A DNA stretch of 64,000 bases from Mimachlamys varia. Lineage: Eukaryota > Mollusca > Bivalvia > Pectinida > Pectinidae. Both the position numbers and the translations under genes were made by a program. Below the pieces are notes generated by a model. The model was given only the letters and a program-made list of their open reading frames with translations, had not been told where the DNA came from and did not search any database. How positions within the stretch are numbered: position 1 is the first letter of the stretch; each line of letters begins with the position of its first letter. The DNA is taken from positions 36,806,729 through 36,870,728 of the forward strand of contig OX392533.1 of assembly GCA_947623455.1 (NCBI GenBank), in the 5' to 3' direction. Of this stretch, positions 35,078 to 47,845 are shown piece after piece.

Positions 35078-35295
35078 AGTTCGGTGGCCGAATGGTTAAG
35101 GTTGCCCGACGTTCTACCACTAGACCTCCGCCTTGGTTGCGAGTCCGAATCCCACGTGGGACAGTTGCCAGGTACTAACCGTAGGTCGTTTGTTTTTTCC
35201 AGGTACTCCGGTTTTCCTCCACCTCCAAAATCTGGCACGTCCTTAAATGACACATGCTGTTAATAGGACGTAACATAAAATAAGCCTAACCATTT
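35078..35295 (+). mobile_element. tRNA-derived SINE, second family
   Basis: Head GGTGGCCGAATGGTTAAGGT resembles a Leu/Ser-type tRNA A-box; B-box-like GCGAGTCCGAATCCCACG; body CCGGTTTTCCTCCACCTCC; tail AAAATAAGCCTAACC. Confidence 0.8.
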
Positions 35296-36920
35296 TTTTT
35301 AAGAAATAATATTAAAATCTGGGAATTCTTAAGCTCTTGTTTTTCTTATTTAAGTCATATGGTTCGAAAAACAAGTACAAATAATGTTTTTGGCATTTCA
35401 ATTTACTCACATTCAATATTTAAGTTTAAAATCAATCCCTTTGTTTTTCTTTTGTGCCTATTCAGTTTTTTTTCATTTTATATTGAGCGTTGAAAGTTGT
35501 TTAAACCCGGAGCCGGAAGTGAAAGGACATTTTTTTTTTAAATCGCCCGTTACTTAGTTCTTACAGTCACAGACTTAAACAGTCTAACAGATGCAGGACC
35601 AGAAAATCAATGTCTGCTGTCTCCAGGCCAGAAGATTTGGTCTGTGGGCAAGTAAATATTACGGACTAATTGCCCCAAATGGCAAATGTATCTTTTACCT
35701 TTCCCTAAAGTTTAATTGGACTACTATGTTAAGACCTCGGACCAGATTCTTTTAAACACAAACTTGCCAGAAGGACCAGTGATGCTGAGCCCTTGTTTCC
35801 TCTCCTGAGAGAGATTTGGCAATCAGATATTATGTTTTCACCTTCCCTGTTGTTTCACAAGCGCTTATAATAAAAAGAGAAGCTAATTATTGTATATATG
35901 TGGCGGCATTTTGACAAGGTGTAGGCTGATTCAAGCATAAAGTATGTATCTATTGATTCCGACATAAAACTTTGCTAACACAGGTACGGTGTTAGCAAAC
36001 CTGTGGTACTCTTATATGTTTATTTGAACCTAAATTGACTTCTTACAAAAAAAATAGAATCCCACTTTCTCAGGTCCCTGTGATTGACAATTCAATATTC
36101 TAACGTACAATATAAAAGTTCATGAACAATCATTTCTTCCATTGTCCCCCTGCCCATTTTTCTGGGTTTTTTTTTTATATCTTCATTTTTTTATTAGGCG
36201 TTCAAAAAGATAATTGTTCAAACCCCAAACCGGAAGTGAAATGACAATATTTGGGCGTATCATTGGGTTAAGCTGTCTCACAGACGGTACATCACGACAT
36301 TTTCATAGTTAGTAATTCTCTATAGAAATACGTGTGTTTTAGGAAACAATTATAAAACCATCAGCTACAGTAGACTTACACGGAATCATGTAAAATAGAA
36401 AAGTGATTTTCATTGGTTAAAACTATTAAAAAGCAATTACGTCATTTTTCTTATCTCATACATCAAACAAATGAACATCTCCGATTTACACAGTTTTGTC
36501 AGACTTATGGTTAGATCAAAAATTTAACCGCAAGGTATTGAACGGCGTTCGAGCGTTGGTAAATATATGTATAGCTAAATGTCATGTTTGAGGTGTGGGA
36601 AGAGATTTTACTTATCCCTTGATGTATTGGCGAATATATCATTAGTACTGTACATGTATTATGCAAGAGATCGAAGTGATTGTCCACAATTCATTTCCTT
36701 CTACGTATGATCAAAACCGCACGGTGGCGTATAGACTGGCTCCCGTCTCTAGAATAGTATACAGATATTTAAAAAAAAAATTGTCAAATGATTTTGATCA
36801 CTTGGATGTCTAATTTTAAGTTTGAAGCAAGGGGGAGATAAGCGAGGAGTAAAATAAAGAAGAGAAATTCTCTATAGAAACTTAAGGGTCGGTAGCCAGT
36901 CTATGTGTCTTATGATATAA
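35296..36920. other. Between tyrosinases, no gene
   Basis: AT-rich, with two related short stretches (AAACCCGGAGCCGGAAGTGA at 35504 and AAACCCCAAACCGGAAGTGA at 36220) that suggest a decayed repeat. Confidence 0.45.
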
Positions 36921-36924
36921 AATG

Positions 36925-37400
36925 TACATACTACGGATGTATAGCACCGTAGCGTGCCAAAAAGTATATTTTTTTAAAAATATTTTTCTATTTACTTTAA
37001 ATACACAACTTTGTTTTAGTGATTTTCTTGCCTTTGTTTTTAGATTGATTTTGATAATATTTGAACATTTTGTAGAGAAATATTTACAGTTTCTTCTCAT
37101 AATATTCATTTAATTTTAGTGTTGTTCATTTATGATTTATGGAGCAATGCAGAATTAACCACACTGCTAATTTCCGTGTGATGCTATTTCTATATATGAC
37201 GCTACCAAAATAACGTCAAAATATCATCCACGAAATTGGATTATGTAAATAAATTATGATTTTCCTGGAAAACAGTAAAAAATTTATGAAATGAAACATA
37301 AAACAATTCTCGATAAGTGTTCAAAATGTCATTTAAAATGACCCATAATACAAAGGCAGGAAAAGTCATTGAAAATGTTGTAAATACAAAGAATATACTG
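36925..37400. mobile_element. Diverged copy of inverted-repeat element E
   Basis: Shares CACTGCTAATTTCCGTGTGA and AATACAAAGAATATACTG with the intact copy at 56396-56895; ends are decayed. Confidence 0.65.
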
Positions 37401-37821
37401 TACTAATTGTACTAGCGTTTTGCACGGTTCTGTACACTATTGGTCAAGTATCACCTCTATTTTGTTCTATTAATGATTAACAATAATAACAAAATAACGT
37501 TTTTCTTTGTTTTGATTTTATGCTTTTTGCTTTGCTTCTCATTAATAAATATAGATCTACGGTATTCATATCTTGCCTAAAATATGAAAATGAACCATTT
37601 AGTCTTCAAATTCAATTTGTCTTTCTTCCTGTGAAACGTACTTGTCCGTTAGGTCGTTCCGACATTTTGAGTATCAACTCAATCTGATTACTATACAGAT
37701 CCTCACTATCACTACTGTGTACACCATAGTAGTAGTGATAATCTGCATTTTAATCAGATAGTATCAAACTGAACTGAATATTGCAGGCAGTGTAATCAGT
37801 CAATAACATTTCATATTGGTA

Positions 37822-38186
37822 CGGTCGGACCTCGTTATCTCGAACTCGTATAACTCGAAGACTACGTTTAATTCAAAGTATTTCGTCGGTCATGGTCAAA
37901 CTTCACGATACATATTCGATCTTATATAACTCGAATGTCCACATAACTCGAATATTCATATATCTCGAATGTCCACATAACTCGAATGTCCACATAACTC
38001 GAATGTTCATATATCTCGAATGTCCACATAACTCGAATGTCCATATATCTCGAATGTCCATATATCTCGAATGTCCATATATCTCGAATGTCAACTCGAA
38101 TGTCCATATAACTCCAATGTCCATGAATATCGAAAAACTCTAAGTTTACAGTGGTCCCGCCGACTTCGAGATAAGTGGTTCGCCTG
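37822..38186. mobile_element. Tigger/pogo-like MITE with internal 17-bp expansion
   Basis: Left end CGGACCTCGTTATCTCGAAC and right end GACTTCGAGATAAGTGGTTC form imperfect inverted repeats, with TA on both sides (37820-37821, 38187-38188). Inside, 37925-38120 holds about eleven units like AACTCGAATGTCCATAT, apparently grown from the element's own CTCGAA motif. Confidence 0.7.
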
Positions 38187-38314
38187 TACTACAGGTTATA
38201 ATTCACCAAATCAGTTATCTCAAGTAAGCATAGCTGGAAAGTCCGCTAAAAGGGAACACATGTTATGGTTTTCGAGAATGAAATTGTTAGATCTGCCACT
38301 GCATGTTTTAAACA

Positions 38315-38448
38315 TGTAATAATTACATTTGCTCTGTATCCTTTCAATGTAATGAGATTCAATGGTAAATGTTGTCAAGTGTCGTAACATCATCTGCTTA
38401 TGCAATTCACTGCAATAAAAGGATACATTGCAAATGGAATTATTACAT
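38315..38448. mobile_element. Small fold-back element
   Basis: ATGTAATAATTACATTTGCT pairs with CAAATGGAATTATTACAT; CTGTATCCTTT pairs with AAAGGATACATTG. Confidence 0.65.
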
Positions 38449-39341
38449 ATCAAATGTTGTTGTGAGACTAAAACAGCATTTGCTATTGAAACGTCATCGA
38501 TCTCTATTATGACGTCATCGATTTCAGTGATGTCAAAATAAAATTTGATTTGCGGTTCGAAATATCTAAATAAAGCATTATTAATGAACAAATGAAAATA
38601 TTAAAAAAAAAAATATTTAAGGAATTAGTATGGTCCTAACCATTTCTGTTTCTGACAAACTTAGACAAAGGTTCGTAAAGCCATACTGAGCTTAATCAAG
38701 TCTTTCAGTAATATCAATTGGCGTTATAGGACCATAACAACATTTGCTAAAATATCCATTGCTTAATTAATATGCGTGTTTTAATATTGCAACAGGGGTC
38801 ACCATTATGGAACTGACCTCGTGACGTTTAATCACAACTGTAACATACAATGTATAGGCGATATTTTAATATGCTTTCAAAAACCTTATTCGGCTGAAAC
38901 ATTATCTTCCTTTTTCGTTTGTGTTTCTATTCTATTTATCATATGTACCTCGTTGGAAACACACGGTCGAATCTGGATAAATACGCGTATCATGCAAAAG
39001 GGCATTGTTCTGTTTCCTTTAAGGAGGTATGTTACCTTGCACAGAATACGTGCATTTTGCTGTAGAGTGAAAGTTGTACAATTCTTACAACAAAGACAAA
39101 TAAACTGGATGATAAGTTGGTTTACCTCAGCAGTATTATATTTGTATTTCAAAAGGATTGATGATGAAAAATATCTGGCGAACTCTGAATATGTTACGCA
39201 TGCAAATAAGCCACGGTATATTATAATTTATTAAGTATATAACACAGAACAATATTGATTTGGACTGTATGATATTGCTTAGAAATTTAGAATAGGCACA
39301 TAAAAAACTATAAATCAATCTTCACACATATTTATTAAACT
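38449..39341. other. Unassigned sequence between fold-back elements
   Basis: A 137-residue plus-strand frame (38821-39234) exists but has no recognisable domain, no splice context and AT-driven composition, so I do not call it. Confidence 0.45.
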
Positions 39342-39502
39342 TAAGCATTGAAGTATCTTGGTATGGTTTTTTATAGTCGATATGAATGACGGAGCTTTGC
39401 AGGCAAACATCATAATTCGCGCTAGCGCAATATGGTATATTGGCTGCAAAATCCTGTCATTTATAACGACCATAAATACCGTACCAAGGCACTTCAACGC
39501 TT
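39342..39502. mobile_element. Small fold-back element downstream of tyrosinase B
   Basis: TAAGCATTGAAGTATCTTGG pairs with CCAAGGCACTTCAACGCTTA; inner TTTTATAGTCG and CGACCATAAA also pair. Confidence 0.7.
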
Positions 39503-39819
39503 ATATTTACATTTTCTATCCATGTTGCTGACTTATACTGATTTCAATTCGATTTAAACTATGTAAATGCTCCATTATCGACATCTTAATTTGTAAAATG
39601 GAACAGCAATTTTGATTGCAAGCCGTCGCCGTTTCCATGCCAAAACAATGACGTCATAATCGTCACACTTTGTGTGTCGTTTACTGCTTCTTAATTCGCA
39701 CATCTCCCTGGTAAGTTTATTTTGTGGCTAAATGCCGTGCAGATGTAAATATTATAATATAATCTATGTCTTAGTGAAATATAAGAAAATAAATCTCAAG
39801 GTTTTCGTTTTAAAATGAT

Positions 39820-39825
39820 TTTATT
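39820..39825 (-). promoter_or_regulatory. Poly(A) signal of tyrosinase B
   Basis: TTTATT on the plus strand reads AATAAA on the minus strand, 28 bp after the tyrosinase B stop codon, a normal distance for a very short 3' UTR. Confidence 0.5.
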
Positions 39826-39852
39826 GCAAACCTACCCCGTGTGTATATATGT

Positions 39853-42400
39853 CTAAGCGTTCAGTGGACCGAATGGTAGCGTGTCGCCCCTAGTCCTGGA
39901 GTCACTAAATACTGAAAGGAACTTGCCTCCAATGGGCAATGGGCCTATTCGTTCCACACTGGACCTTGCGCGAGCCGCCTGCAATCCCCTGTTCGTGGCG
40001 CTAGCAAATGCTACAGTGTCTTGCGGCGGAACTCTCGCGGAAATGCAGCGCCGATTCATGACGTCACATCGCAAAACCGGAAATGGCCAGGTCGGATTAT
40101 TACAACGTGCACAAATTGGTGAAGGTGAATACGACGATATCCTGGCGAAGCGTTCACTATAACCGTCAATATTCCTTAACCCTCTGATGAACGGCCAACC
40201 GTCCATGATCCGCCCTGGCTGATGTAACGGGTTTTGAACCCTCGGGTAGTCGAGAGCCGAAATTATTCCGTTCCGTCTTTGACGTGTCCTGAATAATTCC
40301 CACATATAGTCTATAAAAGCATGATGGAGAAAGAAGATAGGGTCCTGGGCAGCCGTCATGGGCGAAGATAACTGGCCATCAACCCATACATGTGGCCCGT
40401 TGTGATACGCCTCTATGCCAAACAATGGGTTTGTGGGCTCGACAATCTGGCGGTGCCGAGTTCTACTGAGCACATTCCGAACACCGTCACGTGATATCAG
40501 ACTTCCGGCGTTGCCTATGTTTCGGACTAGCGAAATACCTCCCGGAGTTACCCAGCGTGCAAATGGTCCATCATCTACTGTTCCAAACCCTGTTCCGAAG
40601 AATTCACTAGACCACAGTACCGACTGGGTAGGGTCGACCATGTGGAAATCTAGCGTCGAATCCCAATATGGTGTCGGAAATTGAGTAGCCGCCTCAAATC
40701 TGAAAATGAAAGAGATCTTTGAGGACATGACAGAAGCAATACAAATAAACACCTTATGTCGTTTACTACCAAAGAAAGTTAATTTTAGAGAGAGAGAGAG
40801 TTAGAAAATAATCTTAACTTCCAAAAATGTTGGTTATTAGTACAACGAATGATGAAGAAGCAAATAACTATCAATATTTACTAACAATCTTTTCATTTTT
40901 GTGAGCATTTATTTTCTGCCGAGATTCGAATAATTGATTCAAGTGGAAAAACAAAGCAAACAAAAAAACAAAAACAAAACAAAAAACAAAACAAACAAAC
41001 CCAAAATACTATATAATGGAGGTTTGCTACCTTGCTGCTTTAAAATTGATTTTACCCAAAAATGTCTGCCGTTTTGTATTACGTAAACAAATTCGTGCCG
41101 CTAAATTTAAGTCACTCGCCAAAGAAAAAAAAAACCTAGATAAGGAAAATGATAGAAACAACCTACACTAAGAGATAGACCCTGTGCCAGCCGAGGAAGT
41201 TTGGTCCGCCATGAGCCGAGTCCAGCACCGCTCCTCTGTGTACATTCGCAATGGCATCGTATCGGTTACTGTTACCAAGCCTCTGTAATCAGGATTTGGA
41301 ATAAGAATTATTCAGTAAAAGTATATGTCAATTTAAAGAAAAATAATAACTTATTTGGAGGAGAGGGAAGGAGGGTGTGTGTGTGGTGGTGGTGGGGGGG
41401 GGGGGGGGGGGGGGGGGCTGAAACATGCACAAAAACTACTTGAATAAATTATACGAGTTTTTATCCGTGGACAGCTGCAAGGGCCGCCTTGATGGAGCGG
41501 GTTCATTTATTGACATTTTCAATCATTCGAGGCCTTTTGGGGCAGTCGCCAATCACTTAGCCGCACGGTCGAGTTTCCTATGGCCATGACACCAGACATT
41601 AGCAGGGACTTATGAAACCTGGCCCCAATTAAAGTAGTTGATTTTCTCCGAAATATCTGGCCCTGGTTTCATCAACGTTCCTTAACTTAAGTAAACCCCT
41701 TAACTTAAAAATCTCCATAAGAAAGCATTGCAAAGTTTAAGGGGAAAATCCTTAGTTAAGGAACTTTCCTTAAATTCTGTAATGCTTTCCTATGGAGATT
41801 TTTAAGTTAAGGGGTTTCCTTAAGCTAAGGAACGTTGATGAAACCGGGGTTAGGTTGCAAAGCCCAAACTAAACCAAACCAGTTAACAGCAACTAAATGA
41901 TTAAACTAAAAATAATAGTGCAATAAGTTAAAGAATTTTAACTTCAAGGTATCATATATTATGGAAGAGAAATGGATATTTTAATATTTTGTCGCATTTA
42001 TAAAGAAATATTTAGGGAAACAAACCTGTCGTTTAAGCCTATTTAGACGACCAGTAAATATTCTCCATTCTCGCGGCGTCAAAGTTCGCACCTCTCGTCT
42101 GCTCCACCGGTTGGCTTGGCGCTTCCCTCGATGTCTAGGCGAAATGTCGGAGATAACTTTCCGGAGCAATGATTCTATGTAAAGTGATGCCTCTGATGTT
42201 ATGTTGTACGTTGACAAGTTATTTTTAATGTCCAATGAAAACAGTTCTATGCATTCACGTCGAAGTGCCTTCGGCGGTAAATCCAAACTACTAACTGATT
42301 GGTTGTATAAGCATTTGTCATAAAGGTCGGATTGATGCGTTGTCGTGACAACAACTGCGCATGCGCACACTGCCACAGAAATAATAATGAACCACTTCAT
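39853..42400 (-). CDS. Secreted tyrosinase B, short form
   Basis: Second type-3 copper tyrosinase, 445 aa. Minus-strand exons: 42400-42026, 41282-41167, 40699-39853, with the same phases (0 and 2) as the tyrosinase at 28.4-32.0 kb. Residues 1-20 are a signal peptide (MKWFIIISVAVCACAVVV). A basic stretch ending in RHRGKRQ near 110 could be a protease site. CuA: H140, H149, H158 (AHGGPNFLGWHR). CuB: H263 and H267 (YHNGPH), H290 (DPIFFLHHAFID). The protein stops about 155 residues after CuB and lacks the linker and C-terminal domain of tyrosinase A. The exon 1 donor is GTTTGT and the exon 2 donor GTAGGT, both weak but forced by frame. The ATG is preceded by TTTTTTCACCAGG, an acceptor-like site, suggesting a 5' UTR intron. 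A start 15 codons upstream is open but gives a worse signal peptide. The 50-bp minisatellite begins about 200 bp upstream. Confidence 0.92.
41394..41418 (+). repeat. Poly-G run in tyrosinase B intron 1
   Basis: 25 G following GTGTGGTGGTGGT, 110 bp from the exon 2 acceptor. Confidence 0.9.
41661..41849. mobile_element. Fold-back MITE in tyrosinase B intron 1
   Basis: CCCTGGTTTCATCAACGTTC pairs with GAACGTTGATGAAACCGGGG over arms of about 80 bp that include CCCCTTAACTTAAAAATCTC. Nearly the whole element is hairpin. Confidence 0.88.
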
Positions 42401-42532
42401 CCTGGTGAAAAAAGTACAAATGCATAAGAAATAGAAAAAATACAATTTCTCATTACTGCTGGTGATGCAAATGACGATGTCATTTCAGTGTTAAGTGATG
42501 ATGATGTTGATGTCATTGCGATGATATAGTAA

Positions 42533-42555
42533 GGATGATGATGATGATGATGATG
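42533..42555 (+). repeat. (GAT)n microsatellite
   Basis: GATGATGATGATGATGAT run between tyrosinase B and the minisatellite. Confidence 0.85.
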
Positions 42556-42596
42556 TATTGAATTCAGATATTGTATTTGTGTCATTATGTGGAGTA

Positions 42597-45500
42597 TAAT
42601 GTAGTGTGAATGACGAGAGTGAGTGTGATTAAGGATGGTGTATACATGTGGTGTGGATTACGAGAGTGAGTGTGAGTAAGGATGGTGTATACATGTGTTG
42701 TGTAGATGACGAGAGTGAGTGTGAGTAAGGATGGTTGTATACATGTGTTGTGTGGATTACGATAGTGAGTGTGAGTAAGGATGGTGTATGCATGTGTTGT
42801 GTAGATGACGAGAGTGAGTGTGAGTAAGGATGGCTGTGTACATGTGGTGTGTGGATGACGAGAATATGAGTAAGGATGGCTGTATATATGTGTTGTGTGG
42901 ATTACGATAGTGAGTGTGAGTAAGGATGGTGTATACATGTGTTGTGTAGATGACGAGAGTGAGTGTGATTAAGGATGGTGTATACATGTGGTGTGGATTA
43001 CGAGAGTGAGTGTGAGTAAGGATGGTGTATACATGTGTTGTGTAGATGACGAGAGTGAGTGTGAGTAAGGATGGCTGTATACATGTGTTCTAAGGATAAC
43101 GAGAGTGAGTGTGAGTAAGGATGGTTGTATACATGTGTTGTGTAGATAACGAGAGTGAGTGTGAGTAAGGATGGTTGTATACATGTGTTGTGTAGATAAC
43201 GAGAGTGAGTGTGAGTAAGGATGGTTGTATACATGTGTTGTGTAGTTGACGAGAGTGAGTGTGAGTAAGGATGGTTGTATACATGTGTTGTGTGGATGAC
43301 GAAAGTGAGTATGAGTAAGGATGGTTGTATACATGTGTTGTGTAGATGACGAGAGTGAGTGTGAGTAAGGATGGTTGTATACATGTGTTGTGTAGATGAC
43401 GAGAGTGAGTGTGAGTAAGGATGGTTGTATACATGTGTTGTGTAGATGACGAGAGTGAGTGTGAGTAAGGATGGCTGTATGCATGTGTTGTGTGGATGAC
43501 GAGAGTGAGTGTGAGTAAGGATGGTTGTATACATGTGTTGTGTAGATGACGAGAGTGAGTGTGAGTAAGGATGGTTGTATACATGTGTTGTGTAGATGAC
43601 GAAAATGAGTGTGAATAAGGATGGTTGTATACATGTGTTATGTGGATGACGAGAGTGATTTTGAGTAAAGATGGTTGTATACATGTGTTGTGTGGATGAC
43701 GAGAGTGAGTGTGAGTAAGGATGGCTGTATACATGTGTTGTGTGGTTGACGAGAATGAGTATAAGTAAGGATGGCTCTATACATGTGTTGTGTGGATGAC
43801 GAGAGTGAGTGTGAGTAAGGATGGTTGTATACATGTGTTGTGTGGAGGACGAGAGTGAGTGTGAGTAAGGATGGCTGTATACATGTGTTGTGTGGATAAC
43901 GAGAGTGAGTGTTAGTAAGGATGGCTGTATACATGTGTTGTGTAGATAACGAGAGTGAGTGTGAGTAAGGATGGCTCTATACATGTGTTGTGTGGATAAC
44001 GAGAGTGAGTGTGAGTAAGGATGGCTGTATACATGTGTTGTGTGGATAACGAGAGTGAGTGTGAGTAAGGATGGCTGTATACATGTGTTCTAAGGATAAC
44101 GAGAGTGAGTGTGAGTAAGGATTGGTGTATACATGTGTTGTGTGGATAACGAGAGTGAGTGTGAGTAAGGATGGCTGTATATAAGTGTTGTGTGGATAAC
44201 GAGAGTGAGTGTGAGTAAGGATGGCTGTATACATGTGTTGTGTAGATGACTAGAGTGAGTGTGAGTAAGGATGGCTGTATATATGTGTTGTGTGGATAAC
44301 GAGAGTGAGTGTGAGTAAGGATGGCTGTATACATGTGTTGTGTAGATGACGAGAGTGAGTGTGAGTAAGGATGGCTGTATATATGTGTTGTGTAGATGAC
44401 GAGAGTGAGTGTGAGTAAGGATGGCTGTATACATGTGTTGTGTGGATAACGAGAGTGAGTGTGAGTAAGGATGGTTGTATACATGTGTTGTGTAGATAAC
44501 GAGAGATAGTATGAGTAAGGATGGCGGTATACATGTGTTGTGTGGATGACGAGAGTGAGTGTGAGTAAGGATGGCTGTATACATGTGTTGTGTAGATGAC
44601 GAGAGTGAGTATGAGTAAGGATGGCTGTATATATGTGTTGTGTGGATGACGAGAGTGAGTGTGAGTAAGGATGGTTGTATACATGTGTTGTGTTGATGAC
44701 GAAAGTGAGTGTGAGTAAGGATGGTTGTATACATGTGTTGTGTAGATGACGAGAGTGAGTGTGAGTACGGATGGCTGTATACATGTGTTGTGTAGATGAC
44801 GAGAGTGAGTGTGAATAAGGATGGCTGTATACATGTGTTGTGTAGATGACGAGAGTGAGTATGAGTAAGGATGGTTGTATACATGTGTTGTGTAGATGAC
44901 GAGAGTGAGTGTGAGTAAGGATGGCTGTATACATGTGTTGTGTAGATGACGAGAGTGAGTGTGAGTAAGGATGGTTGTATACATGTGTTGTGTAGATGAC
45001 GAGAGTGAGTGTGAGTAAGGATGGCTGTATACATGTGTTGTGTAGATGACGAGAGTGAGTATCAGTAAGGATGGCTGTATATATGTGTTGTGTGGATGAC
45101 GAGAGTGAGTATCAGTAAGGATGGCTGTATACATGTGTTGTTTAGATGACGAGAGTGAGTGTGAGTAAGGATGGCTGTATACATGTGTTGTGTGGATGAC
45201 GAGAGTGAGTGTGAGTAAGGATGACTGTATACATGTGGTGTGTGGATGACGAGAATATGAGTAAGGATGGCTGTATACATGTGGTGTGTGGATGACGAGA
45301 GTGAGTATGAGTAAGGATGGTTGTATACATGTGTTGTGTAGATGACAAAAGTGAGTATGAGTAAGGATGGCTGTATACATGTGTTGTGTGGATGACGAGA
45401 GTGAGTGTGAGTATGGATGGTTGTATACATGTGTTGTGTGGATGACGAGAGTGAGTGTGAGTAAGGATGGCTGTATACATGTGTTGTGTGGATAACGAGA

Positions 45501-47845
45501 GTGAGTGTGAGTAAGGATTGGTGTATACATGTGTTGTGTGGATAACGAGAGTGAGTGTGAGTAAGGATGGCTGTATATAAGTGTTGTGTGGATAACGAGA
45601 GTGAGTGTGAGTAAGGATGTGTGTATACATGTATTGTGTGGATGACGAGAGTGAGTGTGAATAAGGATGGTTGTATACATGTGTTATGTGGATGACGAGA
45701 GTGAGTGTGAATAAGGATGGTTGTATACATGTGTTTTGTGGATGACGAGAGTGAGTGTGAATAAGGATGGCTGTATGCATGTGTTGTGTAGATGACGAGA
45801 TTGAGTGTGAGTAAGGATGGCTGTATACATGTGTTGTGTAGATGACGAGAGTGAGTATGAGTAAGGATGGCTGTATGCATCTGTTGTGTAGATGACGAGA
45901 GTGAGTGTGAGTAAGGATGTGTGTATACATGTATTGTGTGGATGACGAGAGTGAGTGTGAATAAGGATGGTTGTATACATGTGTTATGTGGATAACGAGA
46001 GTGAGTGTGAATAAGGATGGTTGTATACATGTGTTGTGTGGATGACGAGAGTGAGTGTGAATAAGGATGGCTGTATGCATGTGTTGTGTAGATGACGAGA
46101 TTGAGTGTGAGTAAGGATGGCTGTATACATGTGTTGTGTAGATGACGAGAGTGAGTATGAGTAAGGATGGCTGTATACATGTGTTGTGTGGATGACGAGA
46201 GTGATTATGAGTAAGGATGGCTGTATATACGTGTTTTGTGGAGGACGAGAGTGAGTATGAGTAAGGATGGTTGTATACATGTGTTGTGTAGATGACGAGA
46301 GTGAGTGTGAGTAAGGATGGCTGTATACATGTGTTGTGTAGATGACGAGAGTGAGTGTGAGTAAGGATGGCTGTATACATGTGTTGTGTGGATGACGAGA
46401 GTGAGTATGAGTAAGGATGGCTGTATACATGTGTTGTGTAGATGACGAGAGTGAGTGTGAGTAAGGATGGCTGTATACATGTGTTGTGTAGATGACGAGA
46501 GTGAGTTTGAGTAAGGATGGCTGTATACATGTGTTGTGTAGATGACGAGAGTGAGTGTGAGTAAGGATGGCTGTATACATGTGTTGTGTAGATGACGAGA
46601 GTGAGTGTGAGTAAGGATGGCTGTATACATGTATTGTGTAGATGACGAGAGTGAGTGTGAGTAAGGATGTCTGTATACGTGTGTTGTGTTGATGACGAGA
46701 GTGAGTGTGGGTAAGGATGGTTGTATACATGTGTTGTGTGAATGACGAGAGTGGGTATGAGTAAGGATGGCTGTATACATGTGTTGTGTAGATAACGAGA
46801 GTGAGTATGAGTAAGGATTGGTGTATACATGTGTTGTGTGGATAACGAGAGTGAGTGTGAGTAAGGATTGGTGTATACATGTGTTGTGTGGATGACGAGA
46901 GTGAGTATGAGTAAGGATGGCTGTATACATGTGTTGTGTAGATGACGAGAGTGAGTGTGAATAAGGATGGCTGTATACAAATGTTGTGTGGATAACGAGA
47001 GTGAGTGTGAGTAAGGATGGTTGTATACAAGTGTTGTGTGGATGACGAGAGTGAGTGTGAGTAAGGATGGCTGTATACAAATGTTGTGTGGATAACGAGA
47101 GTGATTATGAGTAAGGATGGCGGTATATACGTGTTTTGTGGAGGACGAGAGTGAGTGTGAGTAAGGATGGTTGTATACATGTGTTGTGTAGATGACGAGA
47201 GTGAGTGTGAGTAAGGATGGCTGTATACATGTGTTGTGTGGATGACGAGAGTGAGTATGAGTAAGAATGGCTGTATACATGTGTTGTGTGGATGACGAGA
47301 GTGATTATGAGTAAGGATGGGTGTATATACGTGTTTTGTGGAGGACGAGAGTGAGTGTGAGTAAGGATGGTTGTATACATGTGTTGTGTAGATGACGAGA
47401 GTGAGTGTGAGTAAGGATGGCTGTATATACGTGTTTTGTGGAGGACGAGAGTGAGTGTGAGTAAGGATGGCTGTATACATGTGTTGTGTGGATGACGAGA
47501 GTGAGTATGAGTAAGGATGGCTGTATACATGTGTTGTGTGGATGACGAGAGTGAGTGTGAGTAAGGATGGCTGTATACAAATGTTGTGTAGATGACGAGA
47601 GTGAGTGTGAGTAAGGATGGGTTTATACATGTGTTGTGTAGATGACGAGAGTGAGTATGAGTAAGGATGGCTGTATACATGTGTTGTGTAGATGACGAGA
47701 GTGAGTGTGAGTAAGGATGACTGTATACATGTGTTGTGTAGATGACGAGAGTGAGTGTGAGTAAGGATGGCTGTATACATGTGTTTTGTGGATGACGAGA
47801 GTGAGTATGAGTAAGGATGGCTGTATACATGTGTTGTGTACAGCC
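42597..47845 (-). repeat. 50-bp minisatellite, about 105 units
   Basis: The spacing of GAGTAAGGATGG is 50 bp for thousands of bases, with GTATACATGTGTTGTGT and GATGACGAGAGTGAGTGTGA in each unit. Indels are rare. Unit variants recur in blocks: the order around 45605-45760 is repeated near 45905-46060 (300 bp later), and a unit with TATATACGTGTTTTGTGGAG occurs at 46226, 47126, 47326 and 47426. The minus strand of the unit lacks stops in all three frames, so very long frames (up to 712 codons) appear; since 50 is not a multiple of 3 the frame rotates through a 50-residue pattern. I do not consider these coding. The array lies between tyrosinase B and any upstream 5' UTR exon. Confidence 0.97.

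Noticed and set aside
35078..35165. Functional Leu/Ser tRNA gene
   Set aside because: Head matches a tRNA but it runs into a SINE body and AT-rich tail.
37820..38188. Satellite array unrelated to transposons
   Set aside because: TA duplications and inverted ends show that the array lies within a MITE.
38821..39234. 137-residue plus-strand frame
   Set aside because: No domain, no recognisable gene context, and AT-rich composition allows such frames by chance.
43912..47280. Long minus-strand frames (up to 712 codons) as genes
   Set aside because: A 50-bp unit without stops in any minus frame makes all three frames open by itself; no start context, splice sites or non-repeat domain.
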